From contig PWOK01000361.1 in assembly GCA_003557445.1 (NCBI GenBank), forward strand, positions 1-5,974: a DNA stretch of 5,974 bases, in the 5' to 3' direction. Made by a program: the position numbers and the translations under genes. Under the pieces are notes generated by a model, which saw nothing but the letters and a program-made list of their open reading frames with translations, was not told the DNA's origin and ran no database searches. The DNA is from Halanaerobiaceae bacterium (lineage in GTDB: Bacteria > Bacillota_F > Halanaerobiia > Halanaerobiales > CSSED10-376). Below are positions 5,696 through 5,974 of this stretch, piece after piece. Within the stretch, counting starts at the first letter, position 1. Each line of letters begins with the position of its first letter.

Positions 5696-5887
5696 ATGTT
5701 TTATCGTCAGTTGTCAGAAAATTATAATTATCATCTGTTTAATTACTTCCGTACAATTATTAATATACTTGAAGATATTATTGATAAACTTAAAAAAATA
5801 TACCGGAGCCGGAGCATAAAGAAGAATTTTAACCATAAAAAAATTAAATATGATCTCCGGCAAATTAAAAAGGATTTATTTCTATAA
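5696..5887 (+). CDS. Small plus-strand ORF crossing the circle join, 63 aa
   Basis: The ORF reads MFYRQLSENYNYHLFNYFRT and ends RQIKKDLFL. It is basic and helical, with an amphipathic segment at about 22-35 (IINILEDIIDKLKKI). The open frame continues upstream to 5618 without a usual start codon, so 5696 may be an internal methionine. No family is recognised. It is the only candidate gene on this strand, lies opposite the direction of the operon, and its last 34 nt fall in the duplicated end, that is, at 1-34 of the circle. No good promoter or ribosome binding site is seen. It could be the intact 3' part of a decayed gene. Confidence 0.35.
   Translation: MFYRQLSENYNYHLFNYFRTIINILEDIIDKLKKIYRSRSIKKNFNHKKIKYDLRQIKKDLFL
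5808..5861. repeat. GC-rich 7-bp inverted repeat GCCGGAG / CTCCGGC
   Basis: GCCGGAG (5808-5814) and CTCCGGC (5855-5861) are exact reverse complements, 40 bp apart, in otherwise very AT-rich DNA. The left arm is part of a 6-bp tandem (CCGGAG twice, 5803-5814). It lies at the end of the plus-strand ORF and 60-70 bp before the iterons on the circle. It may be a long-loop terminator stem or part of the origin. Confidence 0.35.
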
Positions 5888-5974
5888 TCTTCCATAAAAA
5901 AATAAAACTTTTTGAAATTTCTTGGAATTTTGGAAAAGGACAGTTAAAATACTTAAAATCAATTTTTTAAGTAA
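5854..5974. repeat. Right copy of 121-bp terminal direct repeat (circle closure)
   Basis: Exact copy of bases 1-121. Joining the ends by removing one copy gives a 5853-bp circle in which 5853 is followed by base 1. The plus-strand ORF 5696-5887 reads through the join without interruption, which fits circularity. Confidence 0.93.

Noticed and set aside
1..5974. CRISPR array, retron or toxin-antitoxin pair
   Set aside because: There are no regularly spaced repeats with unique spacers, no reverse transcriptase, and no recognisable toxin or antitoxin family.

Overview
The window reads as one complete small circular replicon written out linearly. Bases 1-121 are repeated exactly at 5854-5974, so the molecule closes on itself with a unit length of 5853 bp. 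DNA is very AT-rich. A TTG...TATATTTG promoter of the Bacteroidota type and the lack of clear Shine-Dalgarno sequences point to a host in that phylum (inference; no taxonomic marker gene is present). I see no capsid, portal, terminase, integrase, transposase, relaxase or rolling-circle Rep, so the simplest label is a cryptic plasmid; a phage satellite remains possible.

Almost all coding is on the minus strand and looks like one operon read from about 5480 down to about 806. In transcription order: an 88-aa orphan protein (5407-5141), a 239-aa orphan protein (5117-4398), a 999-aa primase-helicase (4411-1412) that takes up half the molecule, a 62-aa single-pass membrane peptide (1399-1211), a 65-aa double-CxxC peptide (1196-999) and a 52-aa basic peptide (964-806). 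Gaps are short (12-34 nt) and one pair overlaps by 14 nt. The operon is headed by a promoter at 5485-5517 and a perfect 16-bp dyad (5453-5468) in the leader that looks like an operator.

The primase-helicase joins a CHC2 zinc finger, a divergent TOPRIM-like region and an SF3-type ATPase, so priming and unwinding are in one chain. The control region (5408 to 5853, then on to 1-414) has a likely origin at about 69-244: six copies of TTGGAAAR at helical spacing, one inverted copy and two 9-bp dyads. The inferred model is that the primase-helicase, perhaps with one of the two orphans upstream, initiates at this iteron origin.

A second, less AT-rich module at about 366-760 holds a 63-aa gene (606-415) flanked by an inverted repeat, a stem-loop after its stop, and a 150-nt structured leader. 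On the plus strand a small ORF (5696-5887) crosses the point where the circle was opened; it may be the tail of a frameshifted gene that began near 5560.
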